This document shows, in pieces, positions 51,968-60,543 of a stretch of 64,000 bases of DNA. Position 1 is the stretch's first letter, and the number at the start of each line of letters is the position of its first letter. Origin of the DNA: Betaproteobacteria bacterium (GTDB lineage Bacteria > Pseudomonadota > Gammaproteobacteria > Burkholderiales > UBA6910); NCBI GenBank assembly GCA_016183615.1, contig JACPEG010000003.1, positions 1 through 64,000 on the forward strand, read 5' to 3'. A model generated the notes under the pieces. It did no database searches and was not told the origin of the DNA. It saw nothing but the letters and a program-made list of their open reading frames with translations. Both the position numbers and the translations under genes were made by a program.

Positions 51968-52426
51968 CTAACCCTTGCCCGTTTTCCAGCGCCCGGCGGC
52001 GTGGTCGTCGGATTCGCGGGCGTCGACCCAGCGCGAACCAGTGGGCGTGTCTTCCTTTTTCCAGAACGGCGCCTGGGTCTTGAGGTAATCCATGATGAAT
52101 TCGCAGGCGGCGAAGGCCTCGCCCCGGTGGGCGCTGGAGACCACCACCAGCACGATCTGGTCGGTGGGCTTGAGGGGGCCCACCCGGTGCACGACGCTGA
52201 CCTCGATGAGGTCCCAGCGGGAACGGGCCTTGGCCACGATGTCCTCCAGGGCCCTTTCCGTCATCCCCGGGTAATGCTCCAGGGACATGCCGGCGACGGC
52301 CTCGCCGTCGTTCACATCCCGGCACAGGCCGACGAAGCTCGCGATCGCACCCACCTTGGGGTCGCCCCGCAGGCGGGCGATCTCGGCGCCCACGTCGAAG
52401 TCCTGGGTCTGGACCCGGACCGTCAT
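51968..52426 (-). CDS. moaE: Molybdopterin synthase catalytic subunit MoaE
   Basis: MoaE, with thiocarboxylated MoaD, converts cyclic pyranopterin monophosphate to molybdopterin. The 152-residue product shows GAIASFVGLCRDVNDGEAVAGMSLEHYPGM, VVHRVGPLKPTDQIVLVVVSSAHRGEAF and the active-site KTQAPFWKKE lysines. It follows moaD by a single base, in a mobB-moaD-moaE operon. Confidence 0.95.
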   Translation of the reverse strand: MTVRVQTQDFDVGAEIARLRGDPKVGAIASFVGLCRDVNDGEAVAGMSLEHYPGMTERALEDIVAKARSRWDLIEVSVVHRVGPLKPTDQIVLVVVSSAHRGEAFAACEFIMDYLKTQAPFWKKEDTPTGSRWVDARESDDHAAGRWKTGKG

Positions 52427-52427
52427 C

Positions 52428-52694
52428 TCAGCCTCCGGTCACCGGCGGGAAGAACGCCACTTCGTCGCCGTCGGCCACTGCCGTGGCGTCCCCAGCCATG
52501 TGATGATTCACCGCCACCCGCACCGGGCGCCCCGGCGCCAGTTCCTCGGCCCACAAGCCTCCGCGATCCCGCAGCCACCGGCTGAGCCCCGCCACGTCTT
52601 TGACTTCCGCGGGCAGCACCACCTGCTCGGAATCCACGCCGAAATTCTCCCGCAGCCGGGCAAAATATCTCAGGGTCAGCATCCTCGCTTCCAT
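52428..52694 (-). CDS. moaD: Molybdopterin synthase sulfur carrier MoaD
   Basis: An 88-residue ubiquitin-fold protein ending in the required Gly-Gly (FFPPVTGG), which is adenylated and thiocarboxylated. LTLRYFARLRENFGVD is the first strand and helix. The start at 52694 overlaps the mobB stop (TGATG) and has GGAAAGG upstream; ATG 52682 would remove four residues and is the more usual N-terminus for the family. Confidence 0.92.
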   Translation of the reverse strand: MEARMLTLRYFARLRENFGVDSEQVVLPAEVKDVAGLSRWLRDRGGLWAEELAPGRPVRVAVNHHMAGDATAVADGDEVAFFPPVTGG

Positions 52695-53233
52695 CAGCCG
52701 GCCTTTCCCGCGGCGGCGTGCTTTTCAGTGTTTTCGGCGCGCTCGATGCCGAAGTAGCGCAGGATGAAATTCACGATGGCGTCGTAGTCCTCCAGCCCGA
52801 ACTGGGGCAGCGTGGTATCGAGCTTCTCGTCAGTGGCGATGGCCACGACGTGCTTGTCCTCGGGAAACAGCAGGGGCTTGTGGGCTTCCTTGCGGTGGAT
52901 CTCCAGCTTGGGAATGGGCTGGCGCTTGAAGCCTTCCACCAGAACCAGGTCGCAGGGCGACAGGCGTTTAAGCTGCTCCGGCAGCTCGGGCTCCGGCTCG
53001 TTCCCGAGCTCGTGCATGATGACCCAGCGCCGGCTGGCGGTGATCATGACTTCCGTGGCGCCGGCCCGCCGGTGGCGGTAGGAGTCCTTGCCGGGCTTGT
53101 CGATGTCGAAATCGTGATGGGCGTGCTTGATGACCGAGACCCGGAGCCCCTCCATCACGAAGCGCGGGATGAGCTCCTCCACCAGCGTGGTCTTGCCGCT
53201 TCCCGAATAGCCTGCAAATCCGAAAACCTTCAT
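52694..53233 (-). CDS. mobB: Molybdopterin-guanine dinucleotide biosynthesis protein MobB
   Basis: The 179-residue GTP-binding adapter has the P-loop GYSGSGKTTLVEEL, KHAHHDFDIDKPGKDSYRHRRAG and LVLVEGFKRQPIPKLEIHR, as in E. coli MobB. It assists guanylation of the molybdenum cofactor, which DMSO-reductase-family enzymes such as the one in this window need. No mobA is visible. It is preceded by palindromic repeats. Confidence 0.93.
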   Translation of the reverse strand: MKVFGFAGYSGSGKTTLVEELIPRFVMEGLRVSVIKHAHHDFDIDKPGKDSYRHRRAGATEVMITASRRWVIMHELGNEPEPELPEQLKRLSPCDLVLVEGFKRQPIPKLEIHRKEAHKPLLFPEDKHVVAIATDEKLDTTLPQFGLEDYDAIVNFILRYFGIERAENTEKHAAAGKAG

Positions 53234-53252
53234 GTTCCCGATTCCTTGATCG

Positions 53253-53344
53253 CGTAGGTTGGGCTGCACCCGAAGTGGTGCAGCCCAACGGAAAAAATTC
53301 GCCACTCCGATTGTTGGGCTTCGCCCGGCGAAGCCCAACCTACG
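53253..53344. repeat. GTAGGTTGGGC-family palindromic repeat
   Basis: A composite element with outer arms CGTAGGTTGGGC and GCCCAACCTACG, and inner hairpins GGGCTGCACC-N6-GGTGCAGCCC and GGGCTTCGCCCGGCGAAGCCC-like. It lies upstream of mobB, 20 bp from its start codon, and could interfere with its promoter. Confidence 0.8.
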
Positions 53345-53350
53345 CTCGCT

Positions 53351-53453
53351 GGTAGGGCCGAATTCATTCGGCCGTGCGAATGAATTCGCACCTACGGGCA
53401 GGTAGGAGGGGATTTATCCCCGACTGGGGGTCGCGAATGAATTCGCTCCTACC
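53351..53453. repeat. GTAGGAG-family palindromic repeats
   Basis: Two units: GGTAGGGCCGAATTC...GCACCTAC (53351-53395), and GGTAGGAGGGGATTTATCCC through GCGAATGAATTCGCTCC to CTACC (53401-53453). The second is the same element as at 26503-26690. On the minus strand its TAG is the stop codon of the histidine kinase gene. Confidence 0.85.
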
Positions 53454-55515
53454 TCGATTTTACCTCAGCCGCCTCGCCCGCCGCCCCCGCCTCCTGCAGG
53501 AACCGCGGCTCCGTGAGCAGCCATACCGTGAACTCGGCGCCCTGTCCCGGTGCGCTTTCCACCGAAATGGCCCCTCCGTAGCGCTCGACCAGCGCGTAGC
53601 TGATGGACAATCCGAGCCCCGTTCCATGGACCCGCTTGGTGCTGAAGAAGGGGTCGAAAATGCGCGACACGTCCTCCGGCCTGATGCCGTGGCCCGTGTC
53701 CTTCACCGCGATCGCGACGCCCTTGTCGTCCCAGTCCGCGGAGCGCAGCGTCAGGCGCCCGCCCTGGCCCATGGCGTGGACCGCGTTCACCAGCAGGTTG
53801 ATCAGCACCTGCTGCAGCTCGTTGCGGTTGATGCCGGCGCTGCGCCGGGCCCGGTAATCCTTCACCACCTCGATCTCGGTCTTCTGCAGGTGGTGGCGCA
53901 CCAGCACCAGGCAATCGTCGAGCACGCCGCTCACGTCCACCTGCTCCACGTAGCCGGCAAACTCCGAGGGACGCGCAAACTGCAGCAGCTTGGTGACGAT
54001 CTCGCGAATGCGGTTCACCTGCTCGTCGATGAGCCGGATCTCCTGCATCACCGGCCCGGCCTTCGGGCCCAGCACCTCCTTCAACACATCCAGGTTGCCC
54101 TGGATCACCGCCGTCGGATTGTTGATCTCGTGTGCCACCCCCGCCGTGAGCTCGCCGATCGCCGCCAGCTTCTCCGACATCACCAGCTGGCGCTGCGCAT
54201 CGCGCAGTTCCTGGTTCGCCTGCGCCAGCTCCCGGGTGCGTTCGATCACTTTCCGGTCCAGCTCGTCAGCGAGATGCTTGAGCTCGCGGTTGCGGGCCTG
54301 CAGGCTTGCCAGCAGCCGGTCGAAGTGGGCCGCCAGATCGCCAATCTCGTCCTGGCTCTCGATCGCGCCGACCCGGGCGTCGGGATTGCCCGCCTCCACT
54401 TCGTTCATGGTCTGGTTCATGCGCTCCAGCGGCCTGAATATGGTTCGCGCCCAGCGCAGGGACAGGAAAGCCCCCCCTGCGCTGATGACCACGAACAGGG
54501 CCACGATCACCGCCAGCGCCTGGAACTTGGCCGCCTCGAAGGGCGCATCCAGGTACCCCACGTAGAGCATGCCGACGCGGCGGCCGAGGCTGTCGATCAC
54601 CGGCTCATAGCCCGAGACATACCAGTCGTTTACCACGAACGCCCGGTCGAGCCAGGTTTCCCCCTTGCCCAGCACTTTCTCGTGAACCTGCCTGGAAACG
54701 CGGGTTCCGAGCGCCCGCTCCCCCTGGAACAGGCGCACGTTGGTGGCGATCCGCACGTCGTCCAGGAACAGGGTGGCGGTGCCCTTGCTGCCGAGCGGCA
54801 GCGAACCTTCCCGGTAGACGATGCCGTTGATGGTGTCCACGAAGTCCAGGTTGCGGTTGAGCATCAGCCCGCCCTGGAGGACGCCGATCTGGCGGCCGTC
54901 CGGGTTGAACACGGGTGCCGCCGCGTGAATGATCATGCCGCGCTCCTCGGCCTTCTTGTCGCTGGGCATCACATTCTGGGTCGGGACCACCGGGACGTGG
55001 GCCCGTTCGCGAAGGCGCGGATCGATGTCCGCCAGCTGCTGGGGCGAGAAGATGTCGATGGTGGTGCTCGCATCGCCGGCTCCGGCCCGCTTCACCACCG
55101 GCCAGTCGCCGTAGCCTGAGGCAACAGAAAGCTCGTTCCCGGAGGCCACCACCCTCCCGTCCAGGGTCAAAAGATTAAGGAAATCGAGCCGGTGCTCCTC
55201 CCGCGCCCCGCCGAGCAGCCTGCCGATCTCCCGGCGGTCGGCGCCATTGAGGGCGGTGATCAGGCGGCTCGATCCGGCGACGTTGTTGACGTCGTTGCCG
55301 ACATTGTCCATCACCCGCCGGAAATACTCGTGGGCCACCACCAGGTCGCTGTTGATCTTGAAGATGAGCAGCTTCTGGTAGGAGGTGTTGCCCCAGTAGA
55401 CGACAAGTCCCACCAGGATCGGCAGCACGGTCAGCAGGGGCAGCAGCACCATGAACAGGAGCTTGGCGCGGACCGAAGCGCGCAGGTGATCACGGAGTTT
55501 GCCCAGGTAATTCAT
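53449..55515 (-). CDS. Sensor histidine kinase with large periplasmic sensor domain
   Basis: The 688-residue kinase has two membrane segments (about 19-42 and 333-355) around a roughly 290-residue double-Cache-like periplasmic domain, then HAMP, a coiled coil, HisKA (GELTAGVAHEINNPTAVIQGNL), and a catalytic domain (NLLVNAVHAM, DTGHGI, GTGLGLSISYAL). It is 34 bp downstream of its sigma-54 response regulator gene. Its TAG stop falls in a GTAGGAG-family repeat, so the extreme C-terminus is repeat-derived. The signal is unknown. Confidence 0.9.
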   Translation of the reverse strand: MNYLGKLRDHLRASVRAKLLFMVLLPLLTVLPILVGLVVYWGNTSYQKLLIFKINSDLVVAHEYFRRVMDNVGNDVNNVAGSSRLITALNGADRREIGRLLGGAREEHRLDFLNLLTLDGRVVASGNELSVASGYGDWPVVKRAGAGDASTTIDIFSPQQLADIDPRLRERAHVPVVPTQNVMPSDKKAEERGMIIHAAAPVFNPDGRQIGVLQGGLMLNRNLDFVDTINGIVYREGSLPLGSKGTATLFLDDVRIATNVRLFQGERALGTRVSRQVHEKVLGKGETWLDRAFVVNDWYVSGYEPVIDSLGRRVGMLYVGYLDAPFEAAKFQALAVIVALFVVISAGGAFLSLRWARTIFRPLERMNQTMNEVEAGNPDARVGAIESQDEIGDLAAHFDRLLASLQARNRELKHLADELDRKVIERTRELAQANQELRDAQRQLVMSEKLAAIGELTAGVAHEINNPTAVIQGNLDVLKEVLGPKAGPVMQEIRLIDEQVNRIREIVTKLLQFARPSEFAGYVEQVDVSGVLDDCLVLVRHHLQKTEIEVVKDYRARRSAGINRNELQQVLINLLVNAVHAMGQGGRLTLRSADWDDKGVAIAVKDTGHGIRPEDVSRIFDPFFSTKRVHGTGLGLSISYALVERYGGAISVESAPGQGAEFTVWLLTEPRFLQEAGAAGEAAEVKSR

Positions 55516-55549
55516 GGCTGTTGGAATCGTTGCGCGCGATGCGCTGCGA

Positions 55550-56965
55550 CTAGCCGCGGACCTTCCACCGGGCGCACTTGCGCTCGAGGGTCTTGCGGGA
55601 AATGCCGAGGCGGCGCGCCGCCTCGGACTTGTTGCCCGAGACCGCGTTCAGAACCGAGAGGATGTGCTGCTTTTCCACTTCATCCAGGCTGGCCCGGGTC
55701 GAAGCGGCAGGTGCGTCTCCGGTCGCGCTCGGACCCGCGCCGACCGGCAGGTTCTCCAGCGGGAAATAGCCCAGGATCAGGGAACGCTCGAGGAGATTTT
55801 TCAGCTCGCGAACGTTTCCAGGCCAGTCGTAGGCGCCGAGCCGCGCCATGACTTCTGCGCCCAGCGGAATCGGCGGCACTCCGAGCTGGGCCGAGAGCTG
55901 CTGGCAGAAATGCCGCGCCAGGATCGCAATGTCCTCTGCCCGCTCGCGCAGCGGCGGAATGGTGATGTTCACCACGTCGAGGCGGTAATACAGGTCCTGG
56001 CGGAACCGCCCCGCCGCCACTTCCGGCGCCAGGTTGCGGTTGGTGGCCGCCAGGATGCGCACGTCCACCGGGATCTCCTTCTCGCTGCCCACCGGCCGGA
56101 TACGCCGCTCCTCCAGCACCCGCAGCAGCTTGGTCTGCATCGGCAGCGGCAGCTCGCCCACCTCGTCCAGGAACAGGGTGCCGCCCTGAGCGTAGAAGAA
56201 CAGCCCGTTGTGGGCCTCGTTGGCGCCGGTGAAGGCGCCCTTCACGTGGCCAAACAGCTCGGATTCGATGATGTCGGGGGAAATCGCCGCGCAGTTGACG
56301 GGTACGAAGGGACGCTGGGCCCGGTTGCTCATGCGGTGCAAGGCCCGGGCCGCCACTTCCTTGCCGGTGCCCGATTCGCCCTGGATCAGGACCGTGCTCG
56401 GCAGCGGCGCGAGCCGCTTGATCATCCCGCCGAGGTTGCGGATCGCCGTGGAATCGCCGACCAGGCCTTCGATTCCCGCCAGTTCTTCCACTTCCCGCCG
56501 CAGCACGAAGTTCTCGCGGGCGAGCCGCGCCCGGTCGAAGCAGCGCTTGATGGAATTGAGGATCTGGTCCACCCGGAACGGCTTGAGGATGAAGTCCGAG
56601 GCCCCGGCGCGCAGCGCGTCGATGGCGGTTTCCAGGTCGGCGAAGGCGGTGATCAGGATCACGTCGCCGGTGAAGCCGCTTTCCCGCAGCTCGTGGAGCC
56701 ATTCCACCCCGGCCTTTCCGGGCAGCGCGATGTCGAGGACGATGAGGTCGAAGTGGCAGCGTTCCACCAGCTTCGCCCCCTGCTCGGCGCTGGCTACCGT
56801 CTCCACCAGGCCGCAGCGGTTCCGGAGCGTGCGCAACAGGAAATTGCGCATGCCCGCCTCGTCGTCCACGATCAGGACCGAGTACTGATGCCACGCCCCC
56901 AAGTCCGTGGTCCTGGGGGTTGCGGCCTCCTCCTGGCTCGTGCGAATGGGGTCCGTCGCACTCAT
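55550..56965 (-). CDS. NtrC-family sigma-54 response regulator
   Basis: The 471-residue regulator has a receiver domain (about 28-145; [15 protein letters not shown], phospho-Asp in [13 protein letters not shown]), an AAA+ domain (Walker [16 protein letters not shown] contact loop, [22 protein letters not shown]) and a Fis-type HTH ([23 protein letters not shown]). It is the first gene of the pair with the 688-residue kinase. No matching enhancer site was identified, so its targets are unknown; neighbouring tungstate and cofactor genes are candidates only by position. Confidence 0.9.
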   Translation of the reverse strand: MSATDPIRTSQEEAATPRTTDLGAWHQYSVLIVDDEAGMRNFLLRTLRNRCGLVETVASAEQGAKLVERCHFDLIVLDIALPGKAGVEWLHELRESGFTGDVILITAFADLETAIDALRAGASDFILKPFRVDQILNSIKRCFDRARLARENFVLRREVEELAGIEGLVGDSTAIRNLGGMIKRLAPLPSTVLIQGESGTGKEVAARALHRMSNRAQRPFVPVNCAAISPDIIESELFGHVKGAFTGANEAHNGLFFYAQGGTLFLDEVGELPLPMQTKLLRVLEERRIRPVGSEKEIPVDVRILAATNRNLAPEVAAGRFRQDLYYRLDVVNITIPPLRERAEDIAILARHFCQQLSAQLGVPPIPLGAEVMARLGAYDWPGNVRELKNLLERSLILGYFPLENLPVGAGPSATGDAPAASTRASLDEVEKQHILSVLNAVSGNKSEAARRLGISRKTLERKCARWKVRG

Positions 56966-57040
56966 GCCGTCATGGATATTATTTTAAATACGACAAGGGA
57001 TTAGACCACGGGTTGCGACATTTTGTCCAATGCGTCCGCT

Positions 57041-57742
57041 TCAGACCGGCACCAGGTCGTCGCCGCTGGCCTCTGCCTGGCCCCGCGCCGGCTCGACCCG
57101 GATCGCGCCCCCGGCCAGGTGCAGCCGGTGCATGTGGGGCAAACGGATGATTTCGTGGTCGTGGCAGGCCACCAGCACCGTGTTGTTGGCGCTGCACAGG
57201 CGCTGGATCAGCTCGATGGTCATGGCCCGGCCCTCCTGGTCCAGGTTGGCCGTGGGCTCATCGAACAGATAGACCTTGGGCTCCAGCACCCGCACCCGGG
57301 CCAGGGCCACCCGCTGCTTTTCCCCGCCCGAAAGGCGGTGGGGCGGCACGTCCGCCAGGTGGGCGACCCCGCCCCACTCCATCGCTTCCCTCACCTTCGC
57401 TTCGCAGTCGGCGCGCGACAGTCCCCGCGACCTGAGCCCGTAGGCGACGTTATGGGCGATGCTGGTGCGAAACAGGTAAGGGTGCTGGTGCACATAGATG
57501 ACCTGGCGCCGCAGCCATTCGGGATAGGGCTGCAACGGCACCGGCTTGCCCTCGAACCGGTACTCGCCCGCGTCGGCCGGCTCCAGCCCCGCCAGCACCC
57601 GCAGCAGCGTGGTCTTGCCGCAGCCGTTGTCCCCCATGACCACATAGCTCTCGCCCGCCTCCAGGGTGAGCGAGGGAATGTCGAACACCACGCGCCCGCC
57701 GTAGCGCTTGCGCAATCCGCGCATTTCGAGCAGCGGCGTCAC
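57041..57742 (-). CDS. tupC: Tungstate ABC transporter ATPase TupC
   Basis: The 233-residue ATPase has Walker A GDNGCGKTTLLRVLAGL, signature LSGGEKQRVALARV and Walker B VYLFDEPTANLD. It is short and lacks the TOBE domain of ModC, which is usual for TupC. It overlaps tupB by 4 bp and completes tupABC. Confidence 0.9.
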   Translation of the reverse strand: MTPLLEMRGLRKRYGGRVVFDIPSLTLEAGESYVVMGDNGCGKTTLLRVLAGLEPADAGEYRFEGKPVPLQPYPEWLRRQVIYVHQHPYLFRTSIAHNVAYGLRSRGLSRADCEAKVREAMEWGGVAHLADVPPHRLSGGEKQRVALARVRVLEPKVYLFDEPTANLDQEGRAMTIELIQRLCSANNTVLVACHDHEIIRLPHMHRLHLAGGAIRVEPARGQAEASGDDLVPV

Positions 57743-58437
57743 TTGAGGCCTCCTTCGCCCTGCAGAAACGCGAGGGTGAAATTGATGCCGAGGGCCAGCG
57801 CAATGAGCACGAAACCCAGGGCGACGCCCTGGGCGAACTCCCCCTTGCTGGTCTCCAGCGCGATTGCCGTGGGAATGTTGCGGGTGAGTCCCGCGATGTT
57901 GCCGCCGACCATGAGGGCGCAGCCCACCTCCGAAATCACCCGCCCGAAGCCGTTGAACACCGCCGCCATCACGCCGAAGCGCACCTCCCCCAGGGTGGTG
58001 AGCGCCGCGCGCACCCGCTTCGCCCCGAGGGTAATGGCGGTCTCATGGGCCCGCGGGTCGGCCCCCTGCACCGCCGCGAGGGTGAAGGTCACCAGCACCG
58101 GCAAGGCGATGATCATCTGGCCGATGATCATCGCTTCCTGGGTGAACAGCAGCGCCATGCTGCCGAACGGCCCCTGGCGCGACAGCAGCATGTACAGGAT
58201 GAGCCCCACTACCACGGTCGGAAACGACAGCAGGCCCTGGATGACGATGACCACGGCGCGCCGCCCCCGGAACGGCACCATCGCGAGGACGAAACCGCAG
58301 GCCACCGCCGCGGGCGTGATCAGAACCAGCGCGGCGATCGAGACCTTGAGGGAGATCCAGATAATGCGCCACAGGTCGGGATCCCCCGTGAACAGCAGGC
58401 GAAATGCCTCCCGGGAGATGTCCCACAGTTCGGTCAT
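57739..58437 (-). CDS. tupB: Tungstate ABC transporter permease TupB
   Basis: The 232-residue permease has about five helices and the EAA-type loop AHETAITLGAKRVRAALTTLGEVRFGVMAAVFNGFGRVISEVGCALMVGGN region, with TRNIPTAIALETSKGEFAQG following, as in TupB proteins. It overlaps both tupA (4 bp) and tupC (4 bp), indicating tight translational coupling. Confidence 0.92.
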   Translation of the reverse strand: MTELWDISREAFRLLFTGDPDLWRIIWISLKVSIAALVLITPAAVACGFVLAMVPFRGRRAVVIVIQGLLSFPTVVVGLILYMLLSRQGPFGSMALLFTQEAMIIGQMIIALPVLVTFTLAAVQGADPRAHETAITLGAKRVRAALTTLGEVRFGVMAAVFNGFGRVISEVGCALMVGGNIAGLTRNIPTAIALETSKGEFAQGVALGFVLIALALGINFTLAFLQGEGGLK

Positions 58438-59240
58438 TTCCCTGCGTCCGGGAAGAACAGTTGCTCGCCGTGGACCCGGAAGCCGGCGATGAGCTTCTGC
58501 CCCTCCTCCGAGGTCAGCCAGTCGATGAAGGCCATCGCGCCCCGGTAATTGATATCGGGATACTTCTTCGGATTCACCGCAATCACGCCGTAGGGATTGA
58601 ACATGCGGGGATCGCCCTGCACCAGGATCTCCAGCCCGGTTTTGGCGCGGTAAGCCCCATAGGTGGCCCGGTCGGAAAGGGTGTAGCCCTGCATCTCCCC
58701 CGCCATGGTCAGCACTTCGCCCATTCCCAGCCCGGCGGAAACGAACCACGGCCGTCCTTTGGGATCGACACCCGCCGCCTTCCAGTAGCTCTTCTCCATC
58801 TTGTCGGTGCCGGAGTCATCGCCGCGGGAGACAAAGCGCGCGCCGCCATCGCCGAGTCTGCGGAAGGCCGCCACCACTTCCGTCACCCCGCGCAGTCCGG
58901 CGGGATCGGATTTCGGGCCCACCAGGATGAAGTCGTTGTACATCACGTCGCGCCGGTCGACGCCGTGGCCGGCGGCGACGAACCTGACCTCGTCGGGGCG
59001 GGCGTGCACCAGCACCACGTCCACGTCGCCGTTCTCGCCCAGCTTCAGGGCCTTGCCGGTTCCCACCGCGATCACCCGGACTTTCGCGCCATGCTTCGCC
59101 TCGAATTGCGGCAGCAGGTATTTGAGCAGCCCCGAGTTGTCGGTGCTGGTGGTGGTGGCAAGGCGGATATCCTGCGCCGCCCAGCCGGGCGAGATCGGCA
59201 ACCCAAGGAGCAGCGTGGCCGCCAGTTGTATCAGTTTCAT
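58434..59240 (-). CDS. tupA: Tungstate-binding periplasmic protein TupA
   Basis: The 268-residue binding protein has a signal peptide (about 1-21) and the TupA signature RLATTTSTDNSGLLKYLLPQFE, whose TTTS-type residues contact the oxyanion, plus DVVLVHARPDE and FVSRGDDSGTDKMEKSYW. TupA proteins bind tungstate with very high selectivity over molybdate. An operator-like sequence lies 39-58 bp before its start codon. Confidence 0.93.
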   Translation of the reverse strand: MKLIQLAATLLLGLPISPGWAAQDIRLATTTSTDNSGLLKYLLPQFEAKHGAKVRVIAVGTGKALKLGENGDVDVVLVHARPDEVRFVAAGHGVDRRDVMYNDFILVGPKSDPAGLRGVTEVVAAFRRLGDGGARFVSRGDDSGTDKMEKSYWKAAGVDPKGRPWFVSAGLGMGEVLTMAGEMQGYTLSDRATYGAYRAKTGLEILVQGDPRMFNPYGVIAVNPKKYPDINYRGAMAFIDWLTSEEGQKLIAGFRVHGEQLFFPDAGK

Positions 59241-59278
59241 CGTTCCGGGTTCGTTTCCACGACGGGGTTGAAATCCAT

Positions 59279-59366
59279 ATAGGCTGTTGTTAGCATAACT
59301 TCGCATGCCGCAGGTTTAAGCCTACCGTAGATGTGAATCGCGACAAATAGGCTGTGGTCAGCATAA
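59279..59366. promoter_or_regulatory. Repeated operator in the tupA/regulator gap
   Basis: ATAGGCTGTTGTTAGCATAA (59279-59298) and ATAGGCTGTGGTCAGCATAA (59347-59366) are direct repeats with 18 of 20 matches. One lies before tupA; the other runs into the start of the divergent ModE-like regulator gene. They are good candidates for binding sites of that regulator. CATAAT in the second copy could be a -10 element, which would place transcription start near the alternative ATG at 59375. Confidence 0.72.
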
Positions 59367-60451
59367 TGAAGTCCATGCGTTTGAAATGGGTCTGGGAGCT
59401 GGGCGCAGACCGCCCGGCGAGCCTCGAGCCGCGGCTGCTGGAGCTGCTGCGGGCGGTGGCGGAATCGGGCTCCCTGCAGCGGGCGACGCGCCGCCTCGGC
59501 ATGTCCTACCGCTACGCCTGGGGCCTGGTCGGGCGCTGGAGCCAGCGCTTCGGCGCGCCCCTGATCCATCTCGAGCGCGGGCGCGGGGCGCGGCTTGCGC
59601 CCCTGGGCGAAAAGCTGATCGAGGCCGACGAGCGGGTCCGCGAACGCCTGGGCGCCGAGCTGGCAAACGCCGCCGCCTGGCTGGAAGGCGAAATCCGGGC
59701 CTTTGCCCCGGCCGGTGCGCTGCGGCTGCGCGTCGACGCCAGCCACGACCTCGCCCTGGCGCGGCTGCGGGAGCTGGCGGAGCCCGCGCTTCAGCTCGAC
59801 CTGCATTTCCGCGGCAGCCTGGAAAGCCTGGCTTCCCTGGGCCGCTCCCAGTGCGAGGTGGCAGGCTTTCACATCGCCGAGGGCCGGCTCGGCGCCGCCC
59901 TGGCGGCGCCCTACCGGCAGTGGTTGAGAGCGCCCGACCTGCGGCTCATCCAGTTCGTCACCCGCACTCAGGGACTGATGGTGGCTGCGGGCAATCCCAA
60001 GCGGATCCGCAACCTGGCAGACCTGAAGCGCCGGGGCGTGAAACTGGTGAACCGCCAGGCCGGATCGGGCACCCGCCTGCTGCTGGACCGCATGCTGGTG
60101 GACGCGGGCGTGGATCCCCATGGAATCGCGGGCTACGACATGGAGGAATTCACCCACGGCGCGGTGGCGGCGACCGTCGCCAGCGGCATGGCCGACGCCG
60201 GCTTCGGCGTCGAGGCCGCGGCGCGCCAGCTCGGCCTGCACTTCATTCCCACCGCCCGGGAGCGCTATCTCCTCGCCTGCCGCAAGACGGTCCTCGACAC
60301 CGCAGGCGGCGCCGCATTTGTGAAGCTCATCGCGGGCCGCGCATTCCGGACCGCGGTCAAGGCACTGCCCGGCTACGAGGCGCGCGGCGCGGGAAAAATC
60401 TCGGTTCCCGGCGAGGCACTGCCGTGGCTGCTGCCGCCGGCCGCGCGATAA
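59366..60451 (+). CDS. ModE-like HTH regulator with periplasmic-binding-protein-like sensor domain
   Basis: The 361-residue protein has an N-terminal ModE/LysR-type winged helix (about 10-105; LLELLRAVAESGSLQRATRRLGMSYRYAWGLV) and a C-terminal PBP-like domain (about 120-345; VDASHDLALARL, LVNRQAGSGTRLLLDRML, GAVAATVASGMADAGFGVEAAARQLGL). This PBP_like domain replaces the TOBE domains of ModE and resembles molybdate/tungstate-binding folds. It is divergent from tupABC with shared direct repeats, so it probably senses tungstate or molybdate and controls tup uptake. ATG 59375 is an alternative start. Confidence 0.85.
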   Translation: MKSMRLKWVWELGADRPASLEPRLLELLRAVAESGSLQRATRRLGMSYRYAWGLVGRWSQRFGAPLIHLERGRGARLAPLGEKLIEADERVRERLGAELANAAAWLEGEIRAFAPAGALRLRVDASHDLALARLRELAEPALQLDLHFRGSLESLASLGRSQCEVAGFHIAEGRLGAALAAPYRQWLRAPDLRLIQFVTRTQGLMVAAGNPKRIRNLADLKRRGVKLVNRQAGSGTRLLLDRMLVDAGVDPHGIAGYDMEEFTHGAVAATVASGMADAGFGVEAAARQLGLHFIPTARERYLLACRKTVLDTAGGAAFVKLIAGRAFRTAVKALPGYEARGAGKISVPGEALPWLLPPAAR

Positions 60452-60543
60452 CTTGTCGCCGCCCCGGATGCGGGTGTGGTCATGGTTAAGGTAGAATTTC
60501 AAGAGCGGCCTTTCCTGCCGTCCGCTTCCTGGAATCGATACCC

